The notes under the pieces are model-generated. The model was not told the DNA's origin and searched no databases. It saw only the letters and a program-made list of their open reading frames with translations. This document shows, one piece after another, positions 33,896-41,323 of a stretch of 64,000 nt of DNA (its first letter is position 1; each line of letters starts with the position of its first letter). Source of the DNA: Allomuricauda sp. Lineage in GTDB: Bacteria; Bacteroidota; Bacteroidia; Flavobacteriales; Flavobacteriaceae. The stretch covers positions 806,001-870,000 of the forward strand of contig NZ_JACESV010000002.1 in NCBI RefSeq assembly GCF_013911645.1, written 5' to 3'. The translations under genes and the position numbers were made by a program.

Positions 33896-35034
33896 AACAG
33901 TCGTTTGAAAAATGCTCTTATAAAAGGCATCGGTCTTGGTGCGGTCACAATTTTTAGCTCTTCCCACAGATTGGTTTCGTTCTCAAGGAATTTCAAAATC
34001 AAGGAAGCCTTTCTTCTTTTGAACATTGACTCGAAGATTTCGTGTCCTAGATGATTACTCTCATATAAAATGTCCAGCAAAAGCATATCGTAGAACAAAA
34101 ACCTGCTTTTTTGATGGAACTCGGACAACGGTTTCCCGGCTTTCAGATGACTTACCAATTTGGGCACTTGCTGGCTCGTGTTGTAAAACGTATATCCCGT
34201 GCTTGGTTTCGCCCAACCCCCTGCAATCCCGATGTGGAAAACAGCATCCGTATTGTGTTGATGAAACGGATAGCAGGTCATGGGAATGCTGCCAAACTCG
34301 GTTTCCTGAATGGTGTATTGGGTGTCGTTGTATTTTTCTTTGATGTAATTTTTGATGGCCTCTTCGTACTCCGTCTTCTCCAATAGATGTTCCGAAAACA
34401 AGGTGTATTCCACCAAAGCTTCTGTTTCTGAAATTGGAAGCACATACATAAAACGTGTGTTGCCCTTTTGCGGTACGGAGAAGTCCATAAAAGTAGCTTC
34501 GCCCGGATTAAAAATAGACTGGTCGGTTTTTATTTGCCACCCCAAGAAATGTTGTTGCAATACGGGAAATTCCTTTTGTTTTTCTGGGATTGATGCATCG
34601 TACAAGCTGGAAAACACCTTTTTGCCCGTGTGGGTCTGTGATGGAGTGGTCACCAAAACCTCGTTTGCTTGCTCTTCAATATGGGTTACCTCTTCCTGAA
34701 CCCAAGTAATGTTTGGATAGTCTTTTACCTTTGGTAAAAAGTGATTGTAGAAGTCAATACCGCGAAGCATTTTATAAGTGTAGGGCGCAATGGGAGTGGA
34801 TTTTTGAAGCTGCTGTCCGCCCACATAAATGTTGTCCCAAGTTTTGTGGATCAAATCATCAAATGGACCATTTCCCCGTTCCCAAAAACACCAAGTTCGG
34901 TCGTTTTTGGACTTGTCGTCCTTGTCCAGCACCAAAATGGATTTGGAGGCAAAAAATTTGTCCTTGCCCAAGGCATCGGCCAACAAAAGGCCAGCAGCTC
35001 CCGCTCCTATAATGATGTAATCGTAGTTGGGCAT
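33892..35034 (-). CDS. crtY: Lycopene beta-cyclase, CrtY type
   Basis: The 380-residue flavoprotein starts with a dinucleotide-binding motif (YDYIIIGAGAAGLLLADAL, residues 4-22). It has the cyclase features DRTWCFWE, DASIP, YVLPISETEALVEYTLFS, GIAGGWAKPSTGYTFYN and a C-terminal FLFYDMLLLDILY. It closes both ends of lycopene to beta rings, giving beta-carotene as a precursor of zeaxanthin-type pigments common in marine flavobacteria. The gene overlaps the end of the convergent polyprenyl synthase by four bases. The other carotenoid genes (crtB, crtI, crtZ) are not in this window. Confidence 0.9.
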   Translation of the reverse strand: MPNYDYIIIGAGAAGLLLADALGKDKFFASKSILVLDKDDKSKNDRTWCFWERGNGPFDDLIHKTWDNIYVGGQQLQKSTPIAPYTYKMLRGIDFYNHFLPKVKDYPNITWVQEEVTHIEEQANEVLVTTPSQTHTGKKVFSSLYDASIPEKQKEFPVLQQHFLGWQIKTDQSIFNPGEATFMDFSVPQKGNTRFMYVLPISETEALVEYTLFSEHLLEKTEYEEAIKNYIKEKYNDTQYTIQETEFGSIPMTCYPFHQHNTDAVFHIGIAGGWAKPSTGYTFYNTSQQVPKLVSHLKAGKPLSEFHQKSRFLFYDMLLLDILYESNHLGHEIFESMFKRRKASLILKFLENETNLWEELKIVTAPRPMPFIRAFFKRLF

Positions 35035-35083
35035 AAATAGTTTTAAAAATAGGTAATTGAAGCTTGGAACGCCCTTTTTCTTT

Positions 35084-35986
35084 TTATTTCAGTGTTTTTT
35101 CTACAATCCTTTGCGGATAAATTTGGGCTATTTGAGTTTTTTGTTCTTTGTTCAGAGCCTTGTATTCTGAATTGAATTTTTCCAAGGAGAGCTCATTTCT
35201 TAATGCTGTTATTTCCTGAATAATGACATCTCCAATGCCCTGGTAAAACCCATAAGTTAAATCTGGATGGGATTTGAGGAGGATTGTCGATTCTGATTTG
35301 TTATTGGACAAATAGGTTTTAACAAGTTTTTTCAGTTCTTCTACGGAAACAATTTGGTTGTTTACTAAGATTTCCTTGTTTTCGGTCAAACTAATATTCA
35401 AGGTATTTGTTGGGTCATAATCTTTTACTACCTGAGCGTTTTCAGCAATGCCGGCTTCAGTATCAATGTAACTGAACATCATAAAAGTGTATAATTTATA
35501 TAGGTCAAGTTCAAAATCTTTGTCGGATAAAACACTTAAGACTTCTTTCGCTATAATTGATGCACGTGGATTATTTGAATAGCTGGTTTTTAGAATGGTA
35601 GAATCAAAAGCTTTCAATTTTGAAGAGGAATACATTGCAGAATCACTTAAGATTTGTTCTCTACAATTTTCAAGTTTTTTTTCGTTGCGTTTTTCAAGCT
35701 TTTGAAACTCTACATAAAAGTATTTTGAGGGAATTTTGTCAAATCCGTTGCTATCGGCAAACTTTTTAAAAATATCACGATAACTTTTAGCTGAGCCATC
35801 TGCCAATATTTTTTCATCTATAAGAAGCGTTTGATAATTTGAAATCAGCTGTTTAAGAGCTAAACCATGATCGGAATAAGATTGATAGGCACACTCCATT
35901 AACTTTTCTTCAATCCTTTCTGATTGTCCTGAGCATGATATTTGGAGAAATAGGATTACAAGAATTGATTGGATGTGAACTTTCAT
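35084..35986 (-). CDS. Predicted lipoprotein of unknown function
   Basis: This 300-residue protein has a lipoprotein signal (MKVHIQSILVILFLQISC, cysteine at 18) and a mostly helical, charged body with no family I can name. Segments such as QSYSDHGLALKQLISNYQTLLIDE and the repeated lysine/glutamate runs suggest a soluble helical domain on the membrane. It starts nine bases after the stop of the nucleotidyltransferase gene on the same strand, so the two may be cotranscribed. The base composition is more AT-rich than that of the cyclase gene beside it, a hint of separate origin. Confidence 0.7.
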   Translation of the reverse strand: MKVHIQSILVILFLQISCSGQSERIEEKLMECAYQSYSDHGLALKQLISNYQTLLIDEKILADGSAKSYRDIFKKFADSNGFDKIPSKYFYVEFQKLEKRNEKKLENCREQILSDSAMYSSSKLKAFDSTILKTSYSNNPRASIIAKEVLSVLSDKDFELDLYKLYTFMMFSYIDTEAGIAENAQVVKDYDPTNTLNISLTENKEILVNNQIVSVEELKKLVKTYLSNNKSESTILLKSHPDLTYGFYQGIGDVIIQEITALRNELSLEKFNSEYKALNKEQKTQIAQIYPQRIVEKTLK

Positions 35987-35995
35987 AGACCGCTT

Positions 35996-36301
35996 TTAAA
36001 CATAGATCAAGTCGGATAGAATGGTGTTAAGGTATTGCTCTTTGATGCCTTTTTTAGATACCAAATCTACTTTAAGCCCCAATGCTTTTTCAAGGTCATT
36101 GGCCAAATCAATGAATTTGATGCCTATTTTCCCATCAAATTCTACCATAATATCAACGTCACTGGTATCTGTTTGCTCATTACGAGCGTAGGAACCAAAC
36201 AAAGCCATAGAGGATATGGGGTAGCGCTCTTTTAAACGTACCTTAAGCTTTGAAAGTTTGTTTGCTATATTTTGGGTTGTTTCCACACTCAAAGTTAACA
36301 A
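35996..36301 (-). CDS. Orphan MNT-type minimal nucleotidyltransferase
   Basis: A 101-residue protein with the polymerase-beta-like signature GSYARNEQTDTSDVDIMVEF (about 36-55), where the GS and DxD residues bind nucleotide and metal. It ends with the family-typical LVSKKGIKEQYLNTILSDLIYV. MNT proteins usually pair with a HEPN toxin and neutralise it by AMPylation. Here neither neighbour looks like HEPN: a lipoprotein lies downstream and a TonB receptor gene upstream. The start is uncertain; TTG codons at 36301 and 36292 are both possible. The antitoxin role is unsupported without a partner. Confidence 0.82.
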   Translation of the reverse strand: MLTLSVETTQNIANKLSKLKVRLKERYPISSMALFGSYARNEQTDTSDVDIMVEFDGKIGIKFIDLANDLEKALGLKVDLVSKKGIKEQYLNTILSDLIYV

Positions 36302-36359
36302 TTCCCTCTAAAAATATTCTTTTTTGGAGTATTCCAGAGCAGATTAAATCATTTTGGTA

Positions 36360-38630
36360 TTAAAAAACCGTATACCGCAATCCAAAAAACCCACGAATGC
36401 CTTGGTTGGGGCCGTACACATAAGCGGGGTCAAAGGTAAGGGCGTAGGGATTGTTCGGTGTAGCGAAGGCATTGCCATTGCTGTCAAAAGTCACTTCTTT
36501 GTCAAAAGGGTCGTTCGCGCGGGCAATGATAAAGGGATTACCCTGGTTCGGAGTCCAGTCCAGCAGGTTTTTGATACCTCCGTACACTTCAAAATTATTT
36601 AACCCTTTGTAGGTAAACTGGATATTCTGAATGCTCCACGTAGGCGAATATTCCTGTCTCGGGTCCAGGTCACCCAAAAGCGGCAATCGCATCGGACCGT
36701 ATAAATTTCCCGTGTAGTCCGCTGTCAATTTTAACGAGTGAAAGGTGTACGACAAATTCCACGTGGCGGTAATACTTTCGGTTAGAATCTGTTGTTGGGT
36801 AACTCCATTTTCAGTGCTGCTCACATCTTGCCAAGTGGCACCCACCATAATCTTAAAACTGCTCGGGAATGCAACATCCAAATTGGCACTTACCCCTTGC
36901 GAAACCGATTTCCCATCCAGATTATCATAAATGATTTGATTGGGATTGGTCTCGTAATCAGGCAAGATTACGTTGGAAAAACGGGTGTAAAACACAGAAG
37001 CGTCTAGACCGATGAAGGTGCCGTTGTCGCTGTAAATTTTCTTCAAATAGTTGAGATTGACGTTCACGGAGCGTTCGGGTTTTAACTCTTCAGCGATAAT
37101 CACTTCCCGCGAACCTGTGAGGGCCGCATGTTCCTCAGTAAACAAGTTGACTACGCGAAACCCCGTTCCTGCATTCGCCCGAAAAATATCGTTATCGGAA
37201 ATTTTCCATTTGTAAGCAGCTCGGGGTGTGAAAATATTGCCGTGTCTTTGGTCATAATCATATCGAAGCCCGCCCAAAAAGGAATGTTTGGGCGCAAAAC
37301 TGTATTCATCCTGCGCAAAAAGACTCGGAATCCAAATGTTATCGGCCTCAGTGGTCGCGGGTGTATTGTCGTCATAATAATTGTACCGAATCGCACTTCC
37401 GAAAAGTAAATCGTGATTCCCGGCAGTCTTGTCCCAGGTCAATTGGGCAAAACCAATACGCTGATCCGCCAAATACTCCGTGTCGCCGTAAACCGAATTC
37501 TGGTTATGGTCATTGTAGGAAAAAGAGAGGAGAAACTTTTCCTTAACCGGCAACTGATACTTTCCGAGCACTTCCCATCTTCGGGTGTAGATGCTTTCGC
37601 CATAAATTTCATCGCCACCACGAAACTCCGGCGTCCATTGCATTTCGCCACCCCAACGGTCCTCATAAAAAAAGCGTCCCGCCAAAGAGAACAAACGGTT
37701 GTCGTTTCGCTCAAAATCCCACTTTTGAAAAATAGATATACGATCTTGTAGCGTCAAATCGGTAAAATTATCGCCGTTGTTGTCCACTGGGACGTCATAA
37801 TTAAAATAGTTGACGCCCAAAAGAAGGTCTGTTTTGTCTCCAACCGAGATTTTGCTTCCCACATCCAAATTGTATTCGCCCCAACCCGTGGCAAAGCCAT
37901 CGGCAAAAAATTCTGGTGCGCTCAAAGCATTTTTTGTGATGATGTTGATTAAACCGCCCACAGCTTCACTACCATAAAGTGAGGATGCAGGACCTTTTAC
38001 AATTTCAATCTGTTCGATCAGAGAGTTAGGAATCCCTGTGAGGCCATAGACTGTACCCAAACCACTAACAATCGGCATCCCGTCGATAAGCACCAAAGTG
38101 TATGGTCCCTCTAATCCGTTGATGTGAATATCTCCCGTGTTGCACACATTGCAATTGATTTGCGGACGCACCCCGTTCACATTCTGGAGCGCATCAAAAA
38201 CACTCGCCGTAGGATTCTTTTTTAGAAAAGTGGGGGAGTAGACTTCCACGGGAACCGGACTTTCCAATCGGCTCACGGGTTTTAGGGTGCCCGTGACCAC
38301 GGTTTCATCCAAACTTTGTGCAGAGGGTTCCAGTTGTATGTTGATGGTTTTGGATTCATTGGCGCTTAAGCTGATTTTGGTTTGATACGATTGATATCCC
38401 AAAGAGGTTACCAATACTACATAGTCGCCTGGCTCAACGTTTGCCAACTCAAATAGACCATCAATATCCGTAGCAGCTCCTATTTTGGTTCCTTTCAAGA
38501 CCACATTTGTCAAGGGTATTGGTTCTCCGTTGTCCGTCACCTTGCCGCTTACCGAAGCTGTTTGCCCAAAAGAACAGATGCTTATAAAACCAAGCAACAA
38601 AAAGACGATATGCCTACAAATTATTTTCAA
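36360..38630 (-). CDS. TonB-dependent receptor, metal-linked
   Basis: The 756-residue outer-membrane receptor has a signal peptide, a carboxypeptidase-like beta-sandwich (about 25-105, SVSGKVTDNGEPIPLTNVVLKGT) and a plug with NCNVCNTGDIHINGLEGPYTLV, followed by a barrel. The plug's CNVC motif is an unusual pair of cysteines. It starts at a TTG (38630). Its -7 box lies inside a DtxR-type dyad, its divergent neighbour is a DtxR regulator, and a ZIP transporter follows that, so uptake of iron, manganese or a metal complex is likely. It ends with an aromatic residue (GLRYTVF), as barrels do. Confidence 0.9.
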   Translation of the reverse strand: MKIICRHIVFLLLGFISICSFGQTASVSGKVTDNGEPIPLTNVVLKGTKIGAATDIDGLFELANVEPGDYVVLVTSLGYQSYQTKISLSANESKTINIQLEPSAQSLDETVVTGTLKPVSRLESPVPVEVYSPTFLKKNPTASVFDALQNVNGVRPQINCNVCNTGDIHINGLEGPYTLVLIDGMPIVSGLGTVYGLTGIPNSLIEQIEIVKGPASSLYGSEAVGGLINIITKNALSAPEFFADGFATGWGEYNLDVGSKISVGDKTDLLLGVNYFNYDVPVDNNGDNFTDLTLQDRISIFQKWDFERNDNRLFSLAGRFFYEDRWGGEMQWTPEFRGGDEIYGESIYTRRWEVLGKYQLPVKEKFLLSFSYNDHNQNSVYGDTEYLADQRIGFAQLTWDKTAGNHDLLFGSAIRYNYYDDNTPATTEADNIWIPSLFAQDEYSFAPKHSFLGGLRYDYDQRHGNIFTPRAAYKWKISDNDIFRANAGTGFRVVNLFTEEHAALTGSREVIIAEELKPERSVNVNLNYLKKIYSDNGTFIGLDASVFYTRFSNVILPDYETNPNQIIYDNLDGKSVSQGVSANLDVAFPSSFKIMVGATWQDVSSTENGVTQQQILTESITATWNLSYTFHSLKLTADYTGNLYGPMRLPLLGDLDPRQEYSPTWSIQNIQFTYKGLNNFEVYGGIKNLLDWTPNQGNPFIIARANDPFDKEVTFDSNGNAFATPNNPYALTFDPAYVYGPNQGIRGFFGLRYTVF

Positions 38631-38646
38631 TGGATATAAAATTAAA

Positions 38647-38662
38647 TTTAGACAAAGCTAAA
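38647..38662. promoter_or_regulatory. DtxR-type operator between the TonB receptor and DtxR genes
   Basis: TTTAG-ACAAAG-CTAAA is a dyad that fits the TTAG-N6-CTAA core of DtxR/IdeR sites exactly. On the minus strand it contains TAGCTTTG (38660-38653), a perfect TAnnTTTG -7 box for the receptor gene, so a bound metal-loaded DtxR would block receptor transcription. It lies 48 bases upstream of the regulator's ATG. Confidence 0.75.
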
Positions 38663-38686
38663 AATAGGTTTTGATAAATAAAAATG

Positions 38687-38694
38687 TATTTTTG
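38687..38694 (+). promoter_or_regulatory. -7 box (TATTTTTG) of the dtxR-zip operon
   Basis: TATTTTTG matches TAnnTTTG and lies 15 bases before the ATG at 38710. The TTTG at 38670-38673 is closer (13 bases) than a typical -33 element, so the promoter may depend on another element. Confidence 0.4.
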
Positions 38695-38709
38695 AAAAAA
38701 TATTTTTTA

Positions 38710-39366
38710 ATGACCCGATCAGAAGAAAACTATTTGAAGACAATCTTCCATTTGGGTGGTGGCGATACCAAGTCCATAACCACCAATGCCATTGCGGAGC
38801 AAATGGAGACAAAACCTTCTTCCGTAACCGATATGGCCAAGAAATTATCGGAAAAAGGATTGGTGGATTATGTCCGGTACCAAGGAGTCTCGTTAACCGA
38901 TTTTGGAACAAAAACAGCATTGTCCATCATCAGAAAACACCGTTTATGGGAAGTTTTTTTGGTGGAGAAATTGGATTTTACTTGGGACGAGGTGCACGAG
39001 GTGGCCGAGCAACTGGAGCACATCAAAAGTGAAAAGTTGATTGACAAAATTGACGAACTCTTGGAATTTCCCAAATATGACCCACACGGCGATCCCATTC
39101 CCACCAAGGACGGAAAGTTCCAAGAGCGTGATGAAAAATTACTCAGTGAAATGCCCATCAATTCCAAAGGCATATGTGTGGGGGTAAAGGATTCCTCCGT
39201 ACCCTTTCTTAAGTTTTTGGACAAGAACAAAATAGCCTTGGGAAACACCATCAAAATTATGGACAAGGAAGATTTTGACAATTCCCTTCGCATTCAAATG
39301 GAGGGCAAGGAAATGCGCATATCACACCAAATAGCATCTAATTTGTATGTAAAAAAGAACGATTGA
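38710..39366 (+). CDS. DtxR/MntR-family metal-dependent regulator
   Basis: The 218-residue protein begins MTRSEENYLKTIFHL, followed by a winged helix (ITTNAIAEQMETKPSSVTDMAKKLSEKGLVDY) and the metal-binding dimerisation part (RKHRLWEVFLVEKLDFTWDEVHEVAEQLEHI with E/H ligands). An FeoA-like C-terminal region (about 150-218) completes the long form. It probably senses Fe2+ or Mn2+ and represses the divergent receptor through the dyad at 38647-38662. I use the ATG at 38710; thirteen extra codons from a TTG at 38671 would include the promoter box. It overlaps the ZIP gene by four bases. Confidence 0.92.
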   Translation: MTRSEENYLKTIFHLGGGDTKSITTNAIAEQMETKPSSVTDMAKKLSEKGLVDYVRYQGVSLTDFGTKTALSIIRKHRLWEVFLVEKLDFTWDEVHEVAEQLEHIKSEKLIDKIDELLEFPKYDPHGDPIPTKDGKFQERDEKLLSEMPINSKGICVGVKDSSVPFLKFLDKNKIALGNTIKIMDKEDFDNSLRIQMEGKEMRISHQIASNLYVKKND

Positions 39367-40187
39367 TGAAAGAAGTAATACACTATTTTCAGGAAATAGA
39401 CCCGGTATTGGCAGCGTTGTACGCGACGCTTTTTACATGGGGACTGACTGCTGCCGGGGCAGGCCTTGTATTTTTGTTCAAAAGTCCAAAGAGAGCTTTG
39501 ATGGATGGAATGTTGGGCTTTACTGGAGGTGTTATGGTCGCTGCCAGTTTTTGGAGTCTTTTGGCACCAGGTATTGAGATGAGCGAGGGGGAAGGCTTTG
39601 TAAAAGTGATTCCCGCAGCCGTTGGTTTTTTGCTTGGAGCGGGTTTTATTTTTGGTTTGGATAAAATTTTACCCCATTTGCACATCAATTTTAAAATGGA
39701 CGAAGCAGAAGGGGTAAAGACGCCCTGGCACCGCACCACGCTACTGGTCTTGGCCATTACCTTGCACAATATTCCCGAAGGATTGGCGGTAGGTGTCCTA
39801 TTTGGAGGTGTTGCTTCTGGCTTTGAGGGTGCAACCATTGGGGGTGCTGTGGCTTTGGCCTTGGGTATCGGTTTGCAAAATTTCCCAGAAGGTTTTGCCG
39901 TTGCCGTACCAATGCGCAGGCATGGTCTCAGTCGAAGAAAAAGTTGGATGTACGGTCAGGCCTCGGCCTTGGTAGAACCCATTGCAGGTGTATTGGGGGC
40001 TTGGGCCGTCCTCACTTTTGAGCCCATTCTTCCCTACGCACTTTCGTTTGCCGCGGGTGCCATGATTTTTGTGGTGGTGGAGGAGGTAATCCCCGAAACG
40101 CAACAAGACAAATACACCGATATCGCCACTATGGGCTTTATCGGTGGATTTATAATTATGATGACCTTGGATGTTGGGCTGGGATAG
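39363..40187 (+). CDS. ZIP-family divalent metal transporter
   Basis: The 274-residue inner-membrane protein has eight predicted helices. It carries the ZIP metal motifs LVLAITLHNIPEGLAVGVLFGG (helix 4, H-N-x-P-E-G) and ALGIGLQNFPEGFAVAVPM (helix 5), where the usual second histidine is replaced by glutamine in QNFPEG. It should take up Zn2+, Fe2+ or Mn2+ into the cytoplasm. The start overlaps the dtxR stop by four bases, so regulator and transporter are coupled. Confidence 0.92.
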   Translation: MMKEVIHYFQEIDPVLAALYATLFTWGLTAAGAGLVFLFKSPKRALMDGMLGFTGGVMVAASFWSLLAPGIEMSEGEGFVKVIPAAVGFLLGAGFIFGLDKILPHLHINFKMDEAEGVKTPWHRTTLLVLAITLHNIPEGLAVGVLFGGVASGFEGATIGGAVALALGIGLQNFPEGFAVAVPMRRHGLSRRKSWMYGQASALVEPIAGVLGAWAVLTFEPILPYALSFAAGAMIFVVVEEVIPETQQDKYTDIATMGFIGGFIIMMTLDVGLG

Positions 40188-40193
40188 ATTTAT

Positions 40194-41321
40194 TTATCCC
40201 CCGATCAAATCAAAAACACCCTTGGTCAAGAACTGATCGGTTTCGGTTAGTCCTGTTGAGATGATTTCGGTATAACCATCATAGGTATTACCTTGTTTAA
40301 CGGCGATACGTTCAAAAGTATAGCCTGCACCTTGTTTATTTACCAATTTCAACACGTAGGAAGTCCCCTCGGACTCAATTACTGCTTCTTCCGGCAAAGA
40401 GAGGGTTTTGATGGTGTCCGTCATAATCTTGGCATCCACGAACATACCGGGCAGGAAGTTCGCCTCTTCCTCATGTTCCAGATGCCCGTGTACTTTAATA
40501 GATCTTTTGGCACCGTCAATGGAGGTACCCACCAAATAAACTTCTGCATAAAAAGCTTCTTCTGAAGCTTCTGGAATCCTGAACTGGATTTTTTGGTCTT
40601 TTTTCACTTTTAAGATGTCTTTCTCAAAAACCGTGAGCTCCAAATGTACGTGGTCGTTGTCCACAATCTCCAAAATCTCCGTGGCAGGAGAAACATAGCT
40701 TCCCTTGGCCACATTCATTTTGGTAACGCTTCCCGAGATAGGGGCATAAATGGCCGCTTGCGACGAAATATTCCCTTGTTCCACCTTGCTAGGGGAAATG
40801 TTAAGCATTTGCAATTGCTCCCGCAAGCCTTGGTAACGGGCCTTGGCTGTTTCATAATTGCTTTTGGCTTGAAGAAAGTTCTTTTGCGAGGCGATTTTTT
40901 CTTCAAAAAGGGTTTGGTTTCTTTCAAACTCGGCTTTTAAATAATCCAACTGATTGAAAACCTCCATATATTCTTGCTGCATCTTCAAAAACTCCTGATT
41001 TTCCAAAACCACCAAAAGCTGTCCTTTTTTTACTGTGTCACCGACCAATAGCGACGTCTTTTTTACGAATCCGCCCATAAAGGCCATTACACTAGCCCGG
41101 TTTTCGGGCGGTACATCTATCATCCCAGAAGTCTCCACCATTTTTGGGAAGGTTCTTTTCTCCATCGGACCAATAGTGAGGTCATTGGTGTCGAATTGAT
41201 CTTGTGTGACCACGATTCCTGTTTCTTCTTCTTGCCCTTCAGAGGCTGATTCTTTGTTGTTTTTATTGCCACAGCCCATCAATAGAAGGAAAACAGCGGC
41301 TATTTGAATTATATTTTTCAT
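40194..41321 (-). CDS. RND heavy-metal efflux periplasmic adaptor (CzcB-like)
   Basis: A 375-residue lipoprotein (MKNIIQIAAVFLLLMGC, cysteine at 17) with a lipoyl-like half (VGDTVKKGQLLVVLENQEFLKMQQEY), a coiled-coil hairpin (about 130-185), the second half (IYAPISGSVTKMNVAKGSYVSPATEILEI) and a beta-barrel region. It couples the CzcA pump to the outer-membrane channel for export of divalent metals. It begins two bases after the stop of the CzcA-TolC fusion gene and is the last gene of that operon. Confidence 0.92.
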   Translation of the reverse strand: MKNIIQIAAVFLLLMGCGNKNNKESASEGQEEETGIVVTQDQFDTNDLTIGPMEKRTFPKMVETSGMIDVPPENRASVMAFMGGFVKKTSLLVGDTVKKGQLLVVLENQEFLKMQQEYMEVFNQLDYLKAEFERNQTLFEEKIASQKNFLQAKSNYETAKARYQGLREQLQMLNISPSKVEQGNISSQAAIYAPISGSVTKMNVAKGSYVSPATEILEIVDNDHVHLELTVFEKDILKVKKDQKIQFRIPEASEEAFYAEVYLVGTSIDGAKRSIKVHGHLEHEEEANFLPGMFVDAKIMTDTIKTLSLPEEAVIESEGTSYVLKLVNKQGAGYTFERIAVKQGNTYDGYTEIISTGLTETDQFLTKGVFDLIGG

Positions 41322-41323
41322 TG

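Noticed and set aside
38671..38709. N-terminal extension of the DtxR regulator
   Set aside because: The extra codons contain the promoter box; MTRSEENYLK at 38710 is the typical start.
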